Below are positions 10,536 through 10,954 of a stretch of DNA of 10,954 nt, one piece after another. The DNA comes from Chromatiales bacterium (GTDB taxonomy: Bacteria > Pseudomonadota > Gammaproteobacteria > Chromatiales > Chromatiaceae). A model generated the notes under the pieces. The model worked only from the letters and a program-made list of their open reading frames with translations, did no database searches and was not told the DNA's origin. The stretch spans positions 1 to 10,954 of the forward strand of contig JAHEIA010000050.1 in NCBI GenBank assembly GCA_024639625.1, given 5' to 3'. A program made the translations under genes and the position numbers. Positions within the stretch are counted from its first letter, which is position 1. Every line of letters begins with the position of its first letter.

Positions 10536-10954
10536 ATGGACGTATCGCATATCCTGGACGGGCTCAACGACGCGCAGCGTGAAGCGGTATCGGCGCCCCA
10601 GGATGGCCTGTTGGTGCTGGCCGGCGCCGGCAGCGGGAAGACCCGGGTGCTGGTGCATCGTATCGCATGGCTGGTGCAGGTCGTCGGCGCATCGCCCTGG
10701 TCGATTCTCGCCGTCACCTTTACCAATAAGGCCGCGCGGGAGATGCGCGGGCGCATCGAAATGCTGCTCGAAACACCGATCGGGGGCATGTGGGTGGGCA
10801 CTTTCCATGGCCTCGCGCATCGGCTGTTGCGGGCGCATTGGAAAGACGCGGGGCTTACGGACCATTTTCAGATCCTGGATTCGGACGACCAGTTGCGGCT
10901 CATCAAGCGCATCCTCAAAGCGCTGAGTCTGGATGAGAACCGATGGCAACCCCG
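10536..10954 (+). CDS. uvrD: DNA helicase II, 3'-truncated by window edge
   Basis: UvrD is a superfamily 1 3'-to-5' DNA helicase that removes the excised oligonucleotide in nucleotide excision repair and unwinds the strand in mismatch repair. Only the first 139 of about 720 residues are in the window, open to the last base. The start MDVSHILDGLNDAQREAV matches E. coli MDVSYLLDSLNDKQREAV. The Q motif is Gln14. Walker A (AGAGSGKT) is at 29-36, motif Ia TFTNKAA at 61-67, and GTFHGLAHRLLRAH is at 88-101. DFQILDSEDQLRLLKR of E. coli is matched by HFQILDSDDQLRLIKR here. These features place it with UvrD rather than Rep or PcrA. The ATG has no Shine-Dalgarno at normal spacing: AGGA lies 14 bases upstream. 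No CTG-N10-CAG LexA box is present in the preceding spacer. Confidence 0.97.
   Translation, partial: MDVSHILDGLNDAQREAVSAPQDGLLVLAGAGSGKTRVLVHRIAWLVQVVGASPWSILAVTFTNKAAREMRGRIEMLLETPIGGMWVGTFHGLAHRLLRAHWKDAGLTDHFQILDSDDQLRLIKRILKALSLDENRWQP

Overview
The window is a contiguous, same-strand stretch of core bacterial housekeeping genes. It most likely comes from a gammaproteobacterium with a moderately GC-rich genome. The evidence is the gene order atpB-E-F-H-A-G-D-C followed by glmU and glmS, the same neighbourhood as in Escherichia coli, and proteins that align almost end to end with the E. coli ones. AtpA is the same length at 513 residues, AtpF at 156, and AtpD ends in the same [17 protein letters not shown] layout. 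UvrD opens with the enterobacterial-like MDVS start. The order within Gammaproteobacteria cannot be fixed from sequence alone; a Chromatiales-like or related sulfur- or metal-oxidising lineage is a guess.

Layout. Positions 2-610 hold the 3' two-thirds of atpB, cut by the window edge. atpE, atpF, atpH, atpA, atpG, atpD and atpC follow at 654-6320 with spacers of 9 to 70 bases, so the whole F1Fo ATP synthase operon from atpB onward is present and intact. All catalytic residues I checked are conserved, including the proton-carrying Asp60 of subunit c, the stator arginine of subunit a, both Walker A motifs and the alpha-subunit arginine finger. Fifty-eight bases downstream of atpC, with no visible terminator, is a SlyD/FkpB-type FKBP prolyl isomerase (6379-6870). 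This gene does not lie between atpC and glmU in E. coli. A good promoter-like element precedes glmU (6949-8328), which starts with TTG and is followed six bases later by glmS (8335-10167). A 368-base spacer with no convincing gene separates glmS from the 5' end of uvrD (10536 to the window edge).

How the genes work together. The atp genes build the membrane proton channel (a, b, c) and the soluble catalytic head (alpha, beta, gamma, delta, epsilon) that makes ATP. glmS converts fructose-6-phosphate and glutamine to glucosamine-6-phosphate. glmU later acetylates and uridylylates glucosamine-1-phosphate to UDP-GlcNAc, the precursor of peptidoglycan and lipopolysaccharide. GlmM, which links the two, is not in the window. 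UvrD is a DNA-repair helicase and is probably a separate transcription unit.

Nothing here amounts to a new biological system. The points worth a second look are small: the extra FKBP gene, hairpins after atpE and before atpD, the odd start region of uvrD with an overlapping out-of-frame start and no LexA-type box, and the glmS-uvrD spacer, which may hold an eroded or antisense gene.
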